Made by a program: the position numbers and the translations under genes. Source: Candidatus Sumerlaeota bacterium (lineage in GTDB: Bacteria; Sumerlaeota; T1SED10-198M). From it: 6,562 nucleotides of DNA. How positions within the stretch are numbered: position 1 is the first letter of the stretch; every line of letters begins with the position of its first letter. Below, piece by piece: positions 1-6,562 of this stretch. The notes below the pieces were generated by a model. That model was not told the DNA's origin. It saw only the letters and a program-made list of their open reading frames with translations, and searched no databases. The stretch is taken from positions 1 through 6,562 of the forward strand of contig PWGE01000106.1 of NCBI GenBank assembly GCA_003554345.1, read 5' to 3'.

Positions 1-7
1 TCCGGCT

Positions 8-247
8 GAGCCCATTTTTTTAATAAAAATGGGTAGTTAGAATCTGTGATTCTGACGAGCCCACTATAAATCGTCAGATTTTAGTGGGGTAAGAGAATGC
101 GTCTGCGTTCTTGTGAGCCCACTTTTTTCATAAAAATGGGTAGATAGAATCTTTGATTCTGACGAGCCCACTAAAATCGTTAGATTTTGGTGGGATAAGA
201 GAATGCGTCTACATTCTTGAGAGCCCACTTTTTTCATACAGTATGGG
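8..247. repeat. Nested tandem hairpin repeat array, about 4.5 half-units
   Basis: The 7-mer GAGCCCA occurs at 8, 57, 115, 164 and 221, giving alternating spacings of 49, 58, 49 and 57. Two half-unit types (A, 49 bp; B, 57-58 bp) therefore form a 106-107 bp super-unit, present twice and followed by a decayed third A copy. Each complete half-unit holds a large hairpin closed by CCCA/TGGG or CCCACT/AGTGGG (11-33, 60-88, 118-140, 167-194) and then a short hairpin with AGAAT...ATTCT arms or a wobble variant (39-53, 94-111, 146-160, 200-217). The large B hairpin at 167-194 has a 12-bp stem with one T:G wobble and a GTTA loop. A1 and A2 differ at only 4 of 49 positions. No ORF is evident across it. 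It lies downstream of the minus-strand gene, and the A hairpins put a T5 tract on that strand, so it could act as a 3' UTR or terminator. It could also be a non-coding RNA gene or an inert repeat. The repeat structure is seen directly; the role is unknown. Confidence 0.85.
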
Positions 248-262
248 TATCAAATGAGTACA

Positions 263-2020
263 TCATATCAGGAGTATTGAAAACAAAACAAACAGCAATA
301 AAAATCCGAATTTGATCACGATCTCATCGTCTATTATTTTATAACATACCAAAACTCCAAATGCGAGCGAGATAACGGTGATAGCTGTGAATAAAGAGAA
401 GTATGATGCTAGAGGGAGTAGAAACAGAAGCGGGACGAACAATAACACTGTTTTAGAAAGATCAAGATCGCTGTTAAGTTCAGCGTAAAAAAAGGTTCGT
501 TTTTTGCTGAATAAAGATATCAATACGAAACCAAGCACCACAGTCAACAATAAGACGATGGTTTGAGACGTGAAGGCGGGAGATCTAGTGAGTGTTTCAT
601 TTGAGACATAAATCCATTCTCCATCCGCATGCTCGGCTATGAACGCTATCCAGGAACCCGGAGTATAGTATCCGAAAAGGAAAGCTAGAAATCCAATGGA
701 AGCCGCTCTGAGCGACCCGATATATTTACTTTGATATAACGAACTGGTATATGAGAACGCAACCCATGCTAAGGCCAATATGAGAGTCCAAGTACCCAAT
801 ATTAATGCAATGAAAGTTCCTGCAAGAGCATAGGAAATAGCGAGTTGTTTGTAGTGATACTCGGGTATCGAGCCGTTTGACAGAGGGTTTTGACGTGCCT
901 CATCTCTTTTATTTGCACCTATGTCATCTATCAAAAAAGAGAACTGCGCTAGGAAAAATAGTCCTGCAAGGCAGAACAGCACATACTGGGCATGGAGTAT
1001 GTAAAATGGATCGATGGCCCATCCTTGGCTGAAATCACCGTCAACAATGTGCAAAGATGCGATCCCAACAAATGCTGCGGAAAGAACTATCGAGGTGTCT
1101 AAGATTCTAATATTTTTTAACATCTTGTGTAAAGCTTCCTTGTAGGCTAGATATAGACATAATAGTAACAACAATACACCTATCGCTAAGAATACAAATC
1201 CAAAGAATAGATTTGACTGATTAAATGCAAGGTTTTCCAGCAGTCCCATCCTTGCAACATATCCTTCGGGAAAAACCTCCCCCGTCGAATAATCATAGGT
1301 GTAGAAGAAATCGTAATATTGTTTTTCTACAGGATGAGATAAAATGTTAAAGAGGACTATACTTTCACTGCCGATCCGGATGATGAATTGTAGTGCACCT
1401 ATTATCCAATAGGTGATGAAAAGTCCGTAGTAGGTCAATACAACTTTAACTAATGTTTTACCCAGACCTCTAGCTTCGTCCAAACCATTTCTTATAACAT
1501 TTCCAATTTGACCTGGAAGACCGTTGCTCAGCGCTACATAGGCTATCGACCCGATGATCATCGAGAAAAACATGACCATCTGTCCGGTACTAGCGATATC
1601 ACCTGGACGCTGAAAGGGATTCAACAGCATAACCCTAAGTGTGGGCATCAATTGTTCCATTGCAAGATAACCATATTGAGTTCCGACCTCAGCACCATAA
1701 TCACCCAAAATAAAGTAATCTACTATCGGAGGGATCAAAAGTAGCCAGAATCCAAGCAATACAACATTCCAAACCTTCCTCATGGGAGCCTTCGCTAAAA
1801 TAAAGATAACCAAGGCTCCAAGTAGGAACTCGGGATATGCTACGAACACATAATGTGCCATCTCGTACATATTGTACCAGCCGTGATCCTTGACCAAGGA
1901 ATCGAGAAATGAACGGATGATTCCGAGCGTAGTGATGTAAATCAAAGCGGTTGTCAAACTGAAGCGGTCTTTTTCGACCCAATCTAAAATCCTCTCCTGC
2001 AAACCGTTTTGTTTCTCCAT
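263..2020 (-). CDS. Polytopic membrane protein with UbiA-like C-terminal half
   Basis: A 585-residue integral membrane protein with about 15 predicted transmembrane segments by eye. The first six (near residues 22-40, 57-76, 83-104, 147-165, 191-215, 271-293) belong to a half I do not recognise. The last nine (from about residue 308) match the helix number of the UbiA prenyltransferase superfamily, which transfers prenyl groups to acceptors within the membrane. After the second of these nine comes an acidic loop, residues 365-383, with D365, D366, N370, D373, E374, R377, then NPLSNG. This resembles the first UbiA Asp-rich motif and its following RPxxxG, but the spacing is not canonical. Y424...K432 sits where UbiA proteins have a Tyr/Lys loop. 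The second motif loop (about 505-523) has only E514, D518 and D520, so activity is uncertain. The ATG at 2018-2020 follows a well-placed TATA box and has no Shine-Dalgarno, suggesting a leaderless transcript. The reading frame is strong; the family call is moderate. It could instead be an archaeal membrane protein of unknown function. Confidence 0.85.
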   Translation of the reverse strand: MEKQNGLQERILDWVEKDRFSLTTALIYITTLGIIRSFLDSLVKDHGWYNMYEMAHYVFVAYPEFLLGALVIFILAKAPMRKVWNVVLLGFWLLLIPPIVDYFILGDYGAEVGTQYGYLAMEQLMPTLRVMLLNPFQRPGDIASTGQMVMFFSMIIGSIAYVALSNGLPGQIGNVIRNGLDEARGLGKTLVKVVLTYYGLFITYWIIGALQFIIRIGSESIVLFNILSHPVEKQYYDFFYTYDYSTGEVFPEGYVARMGLLENLAFNQSNLFFGFVFLAIGVLLLLLCLYLAYKEALHKMLKNIRILDTSIVLSAAFVGIASLHIVDGDFSQGWAIDPFYILHAQYVLFCLAGLFFLAQFSFLIDDIGANKRDEARQNPLSNGSIPEYHYKQLAISYALAGTFIALILGTWTLILALAWVAFSYTSSLYQSKYIGSLRAASIGFLAFLFGYYTPGSWIAFIAEHADGEWIYVSNETLTRSPAFTSQTIVLLLTVVLGFVLISLFSKKRTFFYAELNSDLDLSKTVLLFVPLLFLLPLASYFSLFTAITVISLAFGVLVCYKIIDDEIVIKFGFLLLFVLFSILLI

Positions 2021-2045
2021 CTTTGAACAGAAAAAAGAATATTTC

Positions 2046-2055
2046 TTATATATAG
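2046..2055 (-). promoter_or_regulatory. TATA box of the membrane-protein gene
   Basis: On the minus strand the sequence reads CTATATATAA. Its centre lies about 30 nt upstream of the ATG at 2020. Archaeal TATA boxes are centred about 26-27 nt before the transcription start, which puts the start only a few bases before the ATG. No purine-rich ribosome binding site lies between them. The gene is therefore probably transcribed leaderless or nearly so. Confidence 0.65.
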
Positions 2056-2143
2056 TTAATGACAGCGATCATCTTCTTCTATTCTGATCAAATATTTGCG
2101 ATTTATCAATTTATTATACTGGTCTTACGATATCATTTAATCG

Positions 2144-2169
2144 AACTACCCAGTTAAAAAATATTGGGC
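2144..2169. repeat. Possible solitary inverted copy of the array hairpin
   Basis: The plus strand reads AACTACCCA, an A/T-rich stretch, then TGGGC. The reverse complement of the first A unit of the left array (about 10-38) has AACTACCCA, an A/T-rich stretch, and TGGGC in the same order with similar spacing. CCCA at 2149-2152 can pair with TGGG at 2165-2168, with a G:T and a T:A pair inside. The neighbouring short hairpin of the array is absent, so this could be chance in A/T-rich DNA. Confidence 0.35.
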
Positions 2170-2181
2170 ACATGTAGCAGG

Positions 2182-2193
2182 CAATTATTTATT
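2182..2193 (+). promoter_or_regulatory. Candidate TATA element of the protease gene
   Basis: AATTATTTATTA is A/T-rich and would put a start of transcription near 2214, leaving a leader of about 33 nt that includes the Shine-Dalgarno at 2232-2238. Competing A/T-rich stretches exist at 2110-2119 and 2154-2165, and none has a clear BRE, so the choice is weak. The rest of the divergent spacer (2061-2140) shows no convincing gene or operator. Confidence 0.3.
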
Positions 2194-2231
2194 ACTTATT
2201 GAGGTTAACAATAAATACTCTAATAGTTATA

Positions 2232-2238
2232 GAGGAGG
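2232..2238 (+). promoter_or_regulatory. Shine-Dalgarno that fixes the protease start
   Basis: GAGGAGG lies 8 nt before the ATG at 2247, an optimal match to the anti-Shine-Dalgarno end of 16S rRNA. It argues against the longer in-frame reading from a TTG at 2199, because that start would make the ribosome binding site part of the coding sequence. The segment right after the ATG at 2247 also reads as a signal peptide. Confidence 0.85.
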
Positions 2239-2246
2239 ACAACATA

Positions 2247-5200
2247 ATGGAGAAAAATATGGAATGCATGGCCTTCTTGGCTTGCATGATATTGATAGTA
2301 TCAGTTCTATCGGCAGGGATAGTTTTATCTGACCGTGGAGCGGATACTGATGTAGCGATACTGGTGTACCAAAGAGGAACGGAAATACAGATACCGAGAT
2401 CGATCGATTATTCTTTAGTTGAAGAATACGACGGATATGTTCTGATAGAAACATCTATAGAAAACATCGATGTATTGAAAAATAATGGTTTCATGCTAGA
2501 GGTTCTAGACGATAGAGACTACGTGGGACTTCAAGCCTATTCTTTCAATACTGAAGACGGTTTACCGGATATACCTGAAAATCTAGAGATATCTGGTTAT
2601 CCTAGAGACGGACGGGGTTATTACATCGTCCAATTCATAGGGCCGATAAGAACCGAGTGGCAGGAAGAACTACAGGACAGAGGTGTTACATTCCACGAGT
2701 TCAGACATAAGTTCAATTTCATCGTAGAGATGAATTTGAGAACGATGAGAGAAGTGGAGCAGCTTGAATTCGTAAACTGGGTAGGAATATACCAACCAGC
2801 ATATAGATTCAACCCTGAATTACTGGAGACCAATGAACCTATCGTATTGGAGATCTCAGTATTCGATAGTGCAGACTCGAGGATAGTTGCGAATAGACTA
2901 TCAAACATAGGTGCAGAAATACATCGAATTGCCAGGAACCACATAACCATCGAAACCGAACCGGGTACCATAACAACTATAGCTAATTTCCATAATGTAA
3001 AGGCTATCGTTGAAGGACATCTTGAAGATAGTATATTTAATTCGGATGCTACATGGATCACACAAACTAACGAACAAAACAACAGAAAGGTACTCGACAT
3101 GGGAGTTACAGGAGAAGGCGAATTGATCACAGTTATGGACAGTGAATTATACGGTGGTAATTCAGACAATCCAGACCATGAATGCTGGGCTGACCCGGAC
3201 GGTAATCCCGTTGGAGATGATCATAGAAAGATACAGGCTCATTATGTACCAGCTGACGCAGGAGGAGATCTGAATAACGGAGTGTATCACGGAACCCATG
3301 TTACCGGGACGGTTTTAGGTGACTCACCACCATATGGCACTTATAACAACGAGGACGGAAATGCAATGGCCGCCAGAGTTATTTTTCAAGATGTTTCATC
3401 GGATGCATGTGGTTCAGTGAATCCGCCTTCAGATATGTACAATGATGGCTATGGTCAGCCATACGATTGGGGATCACGAGCACACACCAACAGCTGGGGT
3501 GGTGGAAGTGGATATGGTGCATCCGCCATCACTTCGGACGAGTTCATATGGGATCATAAGGATTTCAACATACTTTACGCGATGGGTAACGATGGATCAG
3601 GTGCAAATACCATATCTTCGCAGTCTGAAGGAAAGAACGTCCTGAGCATAGGAGCGGTAACTAATTCACCAAACCACGAAGATGTTGCTTCGTTCAGCAG
3701 TAGAGGTTATGCAGATGACGGTAGGATAAAACCCACTGTTATGCATATCGGTGAAAACTTGGTTTCAGCAGATCGAAGTACCGATGGTTACAGCAGCATG
3801 AGTGGAACTAGTATGTCAACACCCGGCGTGGCGGGTCAGGTCGGACAGGTGAGACATTATTACGAAGGCGGTTGGTACCCCTCTGGAACCCAGAGTGCGG
3901 CGGATGGATTTAACCCGAGCAATGCATTGGTGAGGGCAACACTTATCAACGGTGCGGTTGAGATATCAGGTTCGGGTGCCTATCAAAATGACAATAGGTT
4001 CCCCAATGGCGATCAGGGATATGGACGCAGCATGCTAGATCGAGTGATGCACTTCGAAGGTGATGAAAGGAAACTCATAGTCTTTGATTCATGGCATGAA
4101 GGTGTCGAACTCAATACAGGTGAAACCTGGTCAATGGATTTCGAAGTGGAAGATGCCTCTCAGGAACTAGAAGTAACGTTGGCATGGAGTGACTATCCTG
4201 GTTCCTCCGGAGCTGACGGTAGTAATCCCGCCATAGTGAACGATCTTGACCTTGAATTGGATACACCGGGTGGAACAAGGTATGTAGGTAACGCATTCAC
4301 AGGATATAATCCAGGTTACTCAGAACCTAACCCAACAAGCAACCCTTGGAACGGGCAAAGAAGCGGCGAATTCGATGGATTGAACGTCGAAGAAAATATC
4401 CTTCTGTTACCGGACCAAAATGGAGTTGAAGAAGGTATCTACACCATCACAGTAAGCGGTTATCAGATACCCCAATCGTCACAGCCCTTTGCTATAGTGG
4501 TCAGTGGCGGAGTGACTCCACCAGAAGCTGTGGATCCACCACAGATCACACTAACGCGACCGACAGGAGGAGAAACATGGAACGCAGAAGATATGGAAGA
4601 TATTCAATGGACAACCACGGCAGGAGACGGTACGATCACCGGCATCGATCTAGAATATACTACCAATGATGGAACGACATGGAATACTATCATCACCGGT
4701 ACATCGGACACAGGTAGTTATTCCTGGCAGGTCCCAGATGTCTTGACCGACGAGGCAAGGATAAGAGCAACAGTACACGACGATAATGTTAGAAGTGATA
4801 CAGATGTTAGCGACTTATTTACAATCGAGGGAACCGTACCCCCGGACATCGCTTTGACAACGCCTTCTGGAGGAGAGATGTGGAGTGCTGAAAGTTGGGA
4901 AGACATAGAATGGTCCACCACAGTTGGTGACGGAACTATAACTGGTATCGACCTAGAATATTCTACAGACGATGGAGCAACATGGTCAGTTATAGTCTCG
5001 GGAACCTCGGACACAGGCAGTTATTCCTGGCAAGTCCCTGATGAAGCCACCGATGAAGCAAGGATAAGAGCAACGGTTCACGACGATAATGACCTTAGTG
5101 AAACTGATGTGAGCGATGTGTTTACAATACTTGGAACTCCACCTGAACCACCTGTGAATCTTGTTGTTGAACACGTAGGTACTATCGAAGGTAGTGCATT

Positions 5201-6500
5201 AGAGGAAAATTTCGAAGGCGGTAGTTTACCAGATGGATGGACAATAGATCGCACGGGAGATGATACGGCAAATCAATGGGGAGTTGTCACTGAAACCCAT
5301 CAAAACAGTGATACACCACCAGATGGAGACTACATGGCAGGAATCGAATATTCCGCACAGGGTGTAGACGCTAATGAATGGTTGATAAGCACCTCTGTAG
5401 AGATACCAGATGGTGTTGAGGCAACTTTGACCTTCCAAGATAGTTATGAATGGACAGATTATGTCACCGATTCTAACTATGTAAAGATATCAACGACAGA
5501 CCAAGAGACCGGAAGTTTCACGGATACCGTAGCCACATACACCCAAGCGGATATTGAAGGCCAGGGAGATAATGTTTGGGATACCAAAACCATAGATCTG
5601 TCGGCATACGCCGGAGAGACCATATACATCGCTTGGGAATACATCGGTGATTGGGCAGAGAACTGGTACATCGACGATGTGCAGGTGAACTACTTCGGAG
5701 ATGGAGATGGAGACGAACACAATCTACTGACTTGGGAAGCAAGCCCTGATGAACCAGATATTGTCGAATATACCGTGTACAGAGCGGAAGAACAGGGTGG
5801 CGCATATGAACTGATAGATTCAGTGGAAGCTGATGGATCCGGTACTTACCAATATCTAGATTCCAACAAAGGTATGGCGGACGAGATATTCTGGTGGTAC
5901 ATGGTACATGCGGTGGATGAACAGGATCAAGAATGCGTAGGCGTGGGACCGGTTCAGGAACCAGGAGCGGAAACAGACACTATGGAGATTCCATTATCGG
6001 CAGATATAGGTTCTGATCGATGGAACTTCGTCTCGTTCAATCTTGAACTGAGTGATACTAATCTAGTCGATATCCTGGAAGACCCAGAGCATGGCATCTC
6101 CGGAAACTATGACAATGTGATGTACTTCGACGCTACATCAGATCGATGGTACTCCTACGTGCCCGATAGATCCGAACACTTCAACAATCTGGGGAACTGG
6201 GATCATACCATGGGCATCTGGATCAGGATGACCGACGATGATACACTGACTGTAGAAGGCAGTGAACCAGGAATGACCACTATGACCCTTGAGCCAGGGT
6301 GGAATATGGTTGGACTACCGAGCTCTACAGCCGGCAACCACGACCTACCGGTGGAAGTAACTACGGTCGGTCACTTCGATCCTGCACAAGCATACAACAT
6401 CGCTTATGTGGATGCGGCCGGATTCGAGTTCTCACCAGGACAAGGTTACTGGGTATACAACGATGCCGATCAACCTGTAGATTGGACCGTTGAGTTCTAA
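2247..6500 (+). CDS. Secreted KP-43-like subtilisin (S8) protease, multidomain
   Basis: A 1417-residue exported serine endopeptidase. A signal peptide or membrane anchor (hydrophobic residues about 9-27) is followed by a long two-part propeptide (about 30-265). The S8 catalytic domain (about 266-600) has the whole triad: D298 in ITVMDSE, H348 in HGTHVTG and S522 in GTSMSTP, with oxyanion N448 in AMGNDG. An insertion between Asp and His carries HRKI and C313; C388 could pair with it. Residues about 605-754 match the beta-sandwich that follows the catalytic domain in KP-43-type subtilases, with LAWSDYPG, VNDLDLEL and FAIVVSG. Two Ig-like repeats (764-863, 865-964) follow. Next is an FN3-like domain starting at 966 and resuming near 1158, apparently interrupted by a cleaved-adhesin or choice-of-anchor-J jelly roll (984-1150, opening ENFEGGSLPDGW). 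The C-terminal domain (1246-1417) repeats itself. No C-terminal transmembrane helix or PGF-type sorting signal is present. The protein is rich in Asp and Glu. It probably degrades extracellular protein while bound to a surface or substrate. The protease call is firm; the roles of the accessory domains are inferred. Confidence 0.95.
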   Translation: MEKNMECMAFLACMILIVSVLSAGIVLSDRGADTDVAILVYQRGTEIQIPRSIDYSLVEEYDGYVLIETSIENIDVLKNNGFMLEVLDDRDYVGLQAYSFNTEDGLPDIPENLEISGYPRDGRGYYIVQFIGPIRTEWQEELQDRGVTFHEFRHKFNFIVEMNLRTMREVEQLEFVNWVGIYQPAYRFNPELLETNEPIVLEISVFDSADSRIVANRLSNIGAEIHRIARNHITIETEPGTITTIANFHNVKAIVEGHLEDSIFNSDATWITQTNEQNNRKVLDMGVTGEGELITVMDSELYGGNSDNPDHECWADPDGNPVGDDHRKIQAHYVPADAGGDLNNGVYHGTHVTGTVLGDSPPYGTYNNEDGNAMAARVIFQDVSSDACGSVNPPSDMYNDGYGQPYDWGSRAHTNSWGGGSGYGASAITSDEFIWDHKDFNILYAMGNDGSGANTISSQSEGKNVLSIGAVTNSPNHEDVASFSSRGYADDGRIKPTVMHIGENLVSADRSTDGYSSMSGTSMSTPGVAGQVGQVRHYYEGGWYPSGTQSAADGFNPSNALVRATLINGAVEISGSGAYQNDNRFPNGDQGYGRSMLDRVMHFEGDERKLIVFDSWHEGVELNTGETWSMDFEVEDASQELEVTLAWSDYPGSSGADGSNPAIVNDLDLELDTPGGTRYVGNAFTGYNPGYSEPNPTSNPWNGQRSGEFDGLNVEENILLLPDQNGVEEGIYTITVSGYQIPQSSQPFAIVVSGGVTPPEAVDPPQITLTRPTGGETWNAEDMEDIQWTTTAGDGTITGIDLEYTTNDGTTWNTIITGTSDTGSYSWQVPDVLTDEARIRATVHDDNVRSDTDVSDLFTIEGTVPPDIALTTPSGGEMWSAESWEDIEWSTTVGDGTITGIDLEYSTDDGATWSVIVSGTSDTGSYSWQVPDEATDEARIRATVHDDNDLSETDVSDVFTILGTPPEPPVNLVVEHVGTIEGSALEENFEGGSLPDGWTIDRTGDDTANQWGVVTETHQNSDTPPDGDYMAGIEYSAQGVDANEWLISTSVEIPDGVEATLTFQDSYEWTDYVTDSNYVKISTTDQETGSFTDTVATYTQADIEGQGDNVWDTKTIDLSAYAGETIYIAWEYIGDWAENWYIDDVQVNYFGDGDGDEHNLLTWEASPDEPDIVEYTVYRAEEQGGAYELIDSVEADGSGTYQYLDSNKGMADEIFWWYMVHAVDEQDQECVGVGPVQEPGAETDTMEIPLSADIGSDRWNFVSFNLELSDTNLVDILEDPEHGISGNYDNVMYFDATSDRWYSYVPDRSEHFNNLGNWDHTMGIWIRMTDDDTLTVEGSEPGMTTMTLEPGWNMVGLPSSTAGNHDLPVEVTTVGHFDPAQAYNIAYVDAAGFEFSPGQGYWVYNDADQPVDWTVEF
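4536..5138 (+). repeat. Two tandem 303-bp repeats encoding Ig-like domains
   Basis: Unit 1 begins at 4536 and unit 2 at 4839, an exact 303-bp (101-codon) period. The encoded domains are about 75% identical by my alignment and share TPSGGE/RPTGGE, DGTITGIDLEY, SDTGSYSWQVPD and DEARIRATVHDDN. Their DNA is nearly identical in patches: 4704-4735 against 5007-5038 differ at 2 of 32 positions, and 4752-4788 against 5055-5091 at 3 of 37. The fold resembles the Kre9/Ser-Thr-rich type of beta-sandwich that is often repeated in archaeal and bacterial exported proteins. It probably acts as a spacer or binding stalk. The patchy identity suggests a fairly recent duplication or gene conversion. Confidence 0.9.
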
Positions 6501-6508
6501 AAACCCCC

Positions 6509-6528
6509 TTCTTTCTTTTTTATTTTTC
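6509..6528 (+). terminator. Oligo-T archaeal terminator after the protease gene
   Basis: Nine bases after the TAA at 6498-6500 comes a pyrimidine tract rich in T, with T6 and T5 runs. No stable GC hairpin precedes it. Euryarchaeal RNA polymerase can terminate at such T tracts alone, and the position fits. Confidence 0.55.
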
Positions 6529-6539
6529 AATTTCAGAAC

Positions 6540-6557
6540 CGAAATCCTTATATTTTA
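6540..6557 (+). promoter_or_regulatory. Possible BRE/TATA of a gene beyond the right edge
   Basis: CGAAAT followed closely by TTATATTTT resembles an archaeal BRE plus TATA box on the plus strand. It lies just after the protease terminator, which is where the next gene's promoter would be expected. The start site would fall outside the window, so this cannot be confirmed here. Confidence 0.35.
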
Positions 6558-6562
6558 GGTAA

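Noticed and set aside
8-247. CRISPR array
   Set aside because: There are no unique spacers: the sequence between GAGCCCA boxes is itself repeated and the units are self-complementary hairpins.
1508-1744. Short open frames overlapping the membrane-protein gene on both strands
   Set aside because: They overlap conserved transmembrane coding sequence, lack start signals and encode low-complexity shadow peptides.
2035-2047. AAGAA-TAT-TTCTT inverted repeat between TATA box and start codon, as an operator
   Set aside because: Five-base A/T-rich arms in A/T-rich promoter DNA are expected by chance, and no second copy is seen.
2067-2090. GATCA...TGATC inverted repeat in the divergent spacer
   Set aside because: Arms are only five bases with a 13-base gap, and the position does not fit clearly with either promoter.
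2199-2246. In-frame N-terminal extension of the protease from a TTG at 2199
   Set aside because: It would code through the GAGGAGG ribosome site and put a polar stretch before the signal peptide. No ribosome site precedes 2199 at a good distance. The ATG at 2247 is the better start.
2621-3169. 182-codon open frame on the minus strand inside the protease gene
   Set aside because: It lies wholly opposite the conserved propeptide and catalytic region, its product looks like a reverse-complement shadow, and it has no promoter or ribosome site.

Overview
The window looks archaeal and most likely comes from the Thermoplasmatota side of the Euryarchaeota. The evidence is a TATA box that places one transcript start almost on its ATG (leaderless style), a second gene with a strong Shine-Dalgarno, frequent ATA, AGA and AGG codons, an oligo-T terminator without a hairpin, and a large acidic multidomain exported subtilase. 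Its repeated WNFVSF/WNMVG C-terminal module is, from memory, common in exported proteins of uncultured Thermoplasmata-like archaea. This placement is inference, not a match I could run.

Layout. Positions 8-247 hold a non-coding tandem array in which every half-unit carries two hairpins. It starts at or before the left edge and decays just before the stop codon of the first gene. On the minus strand, 263-2020 encodes a 585-residue polytopic membrane protein. Its C-terminal nine-helix half looks like a UbiA-superfamily prenyltransferase with altered acidic motifs, and its N-terminal half is unrecognised. A divergent intergenic region (2021-2246) holds a good minus-strand TATA box, a possible lone inverted copy of the array hairpin, and a weaker plus-strand promoter. 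On the plus strand, 2247-6500 encodes a 1417-residue secreted KP-43-like S8 serine protease. Its order is signal peptide, long propeptide, catalytic domain, beta-sandwich, two near-identical Ig-like repeats, an FN3 domain apparently interrupted by a jelly-roll adhesin domain, and a two-fold repeated C-terminal domain. A T-rich terminator follows, then a possible promoter for the next gene at the right edge.

The two genes are divergently transcribed and need not be functionally linked. One acts in the membrane, possibly on isoprenoid or lipid substrates. The other acts outside the cell, probably in protein degradation and surface attachment. The least explained element is the nested hairpin array at the left edge.
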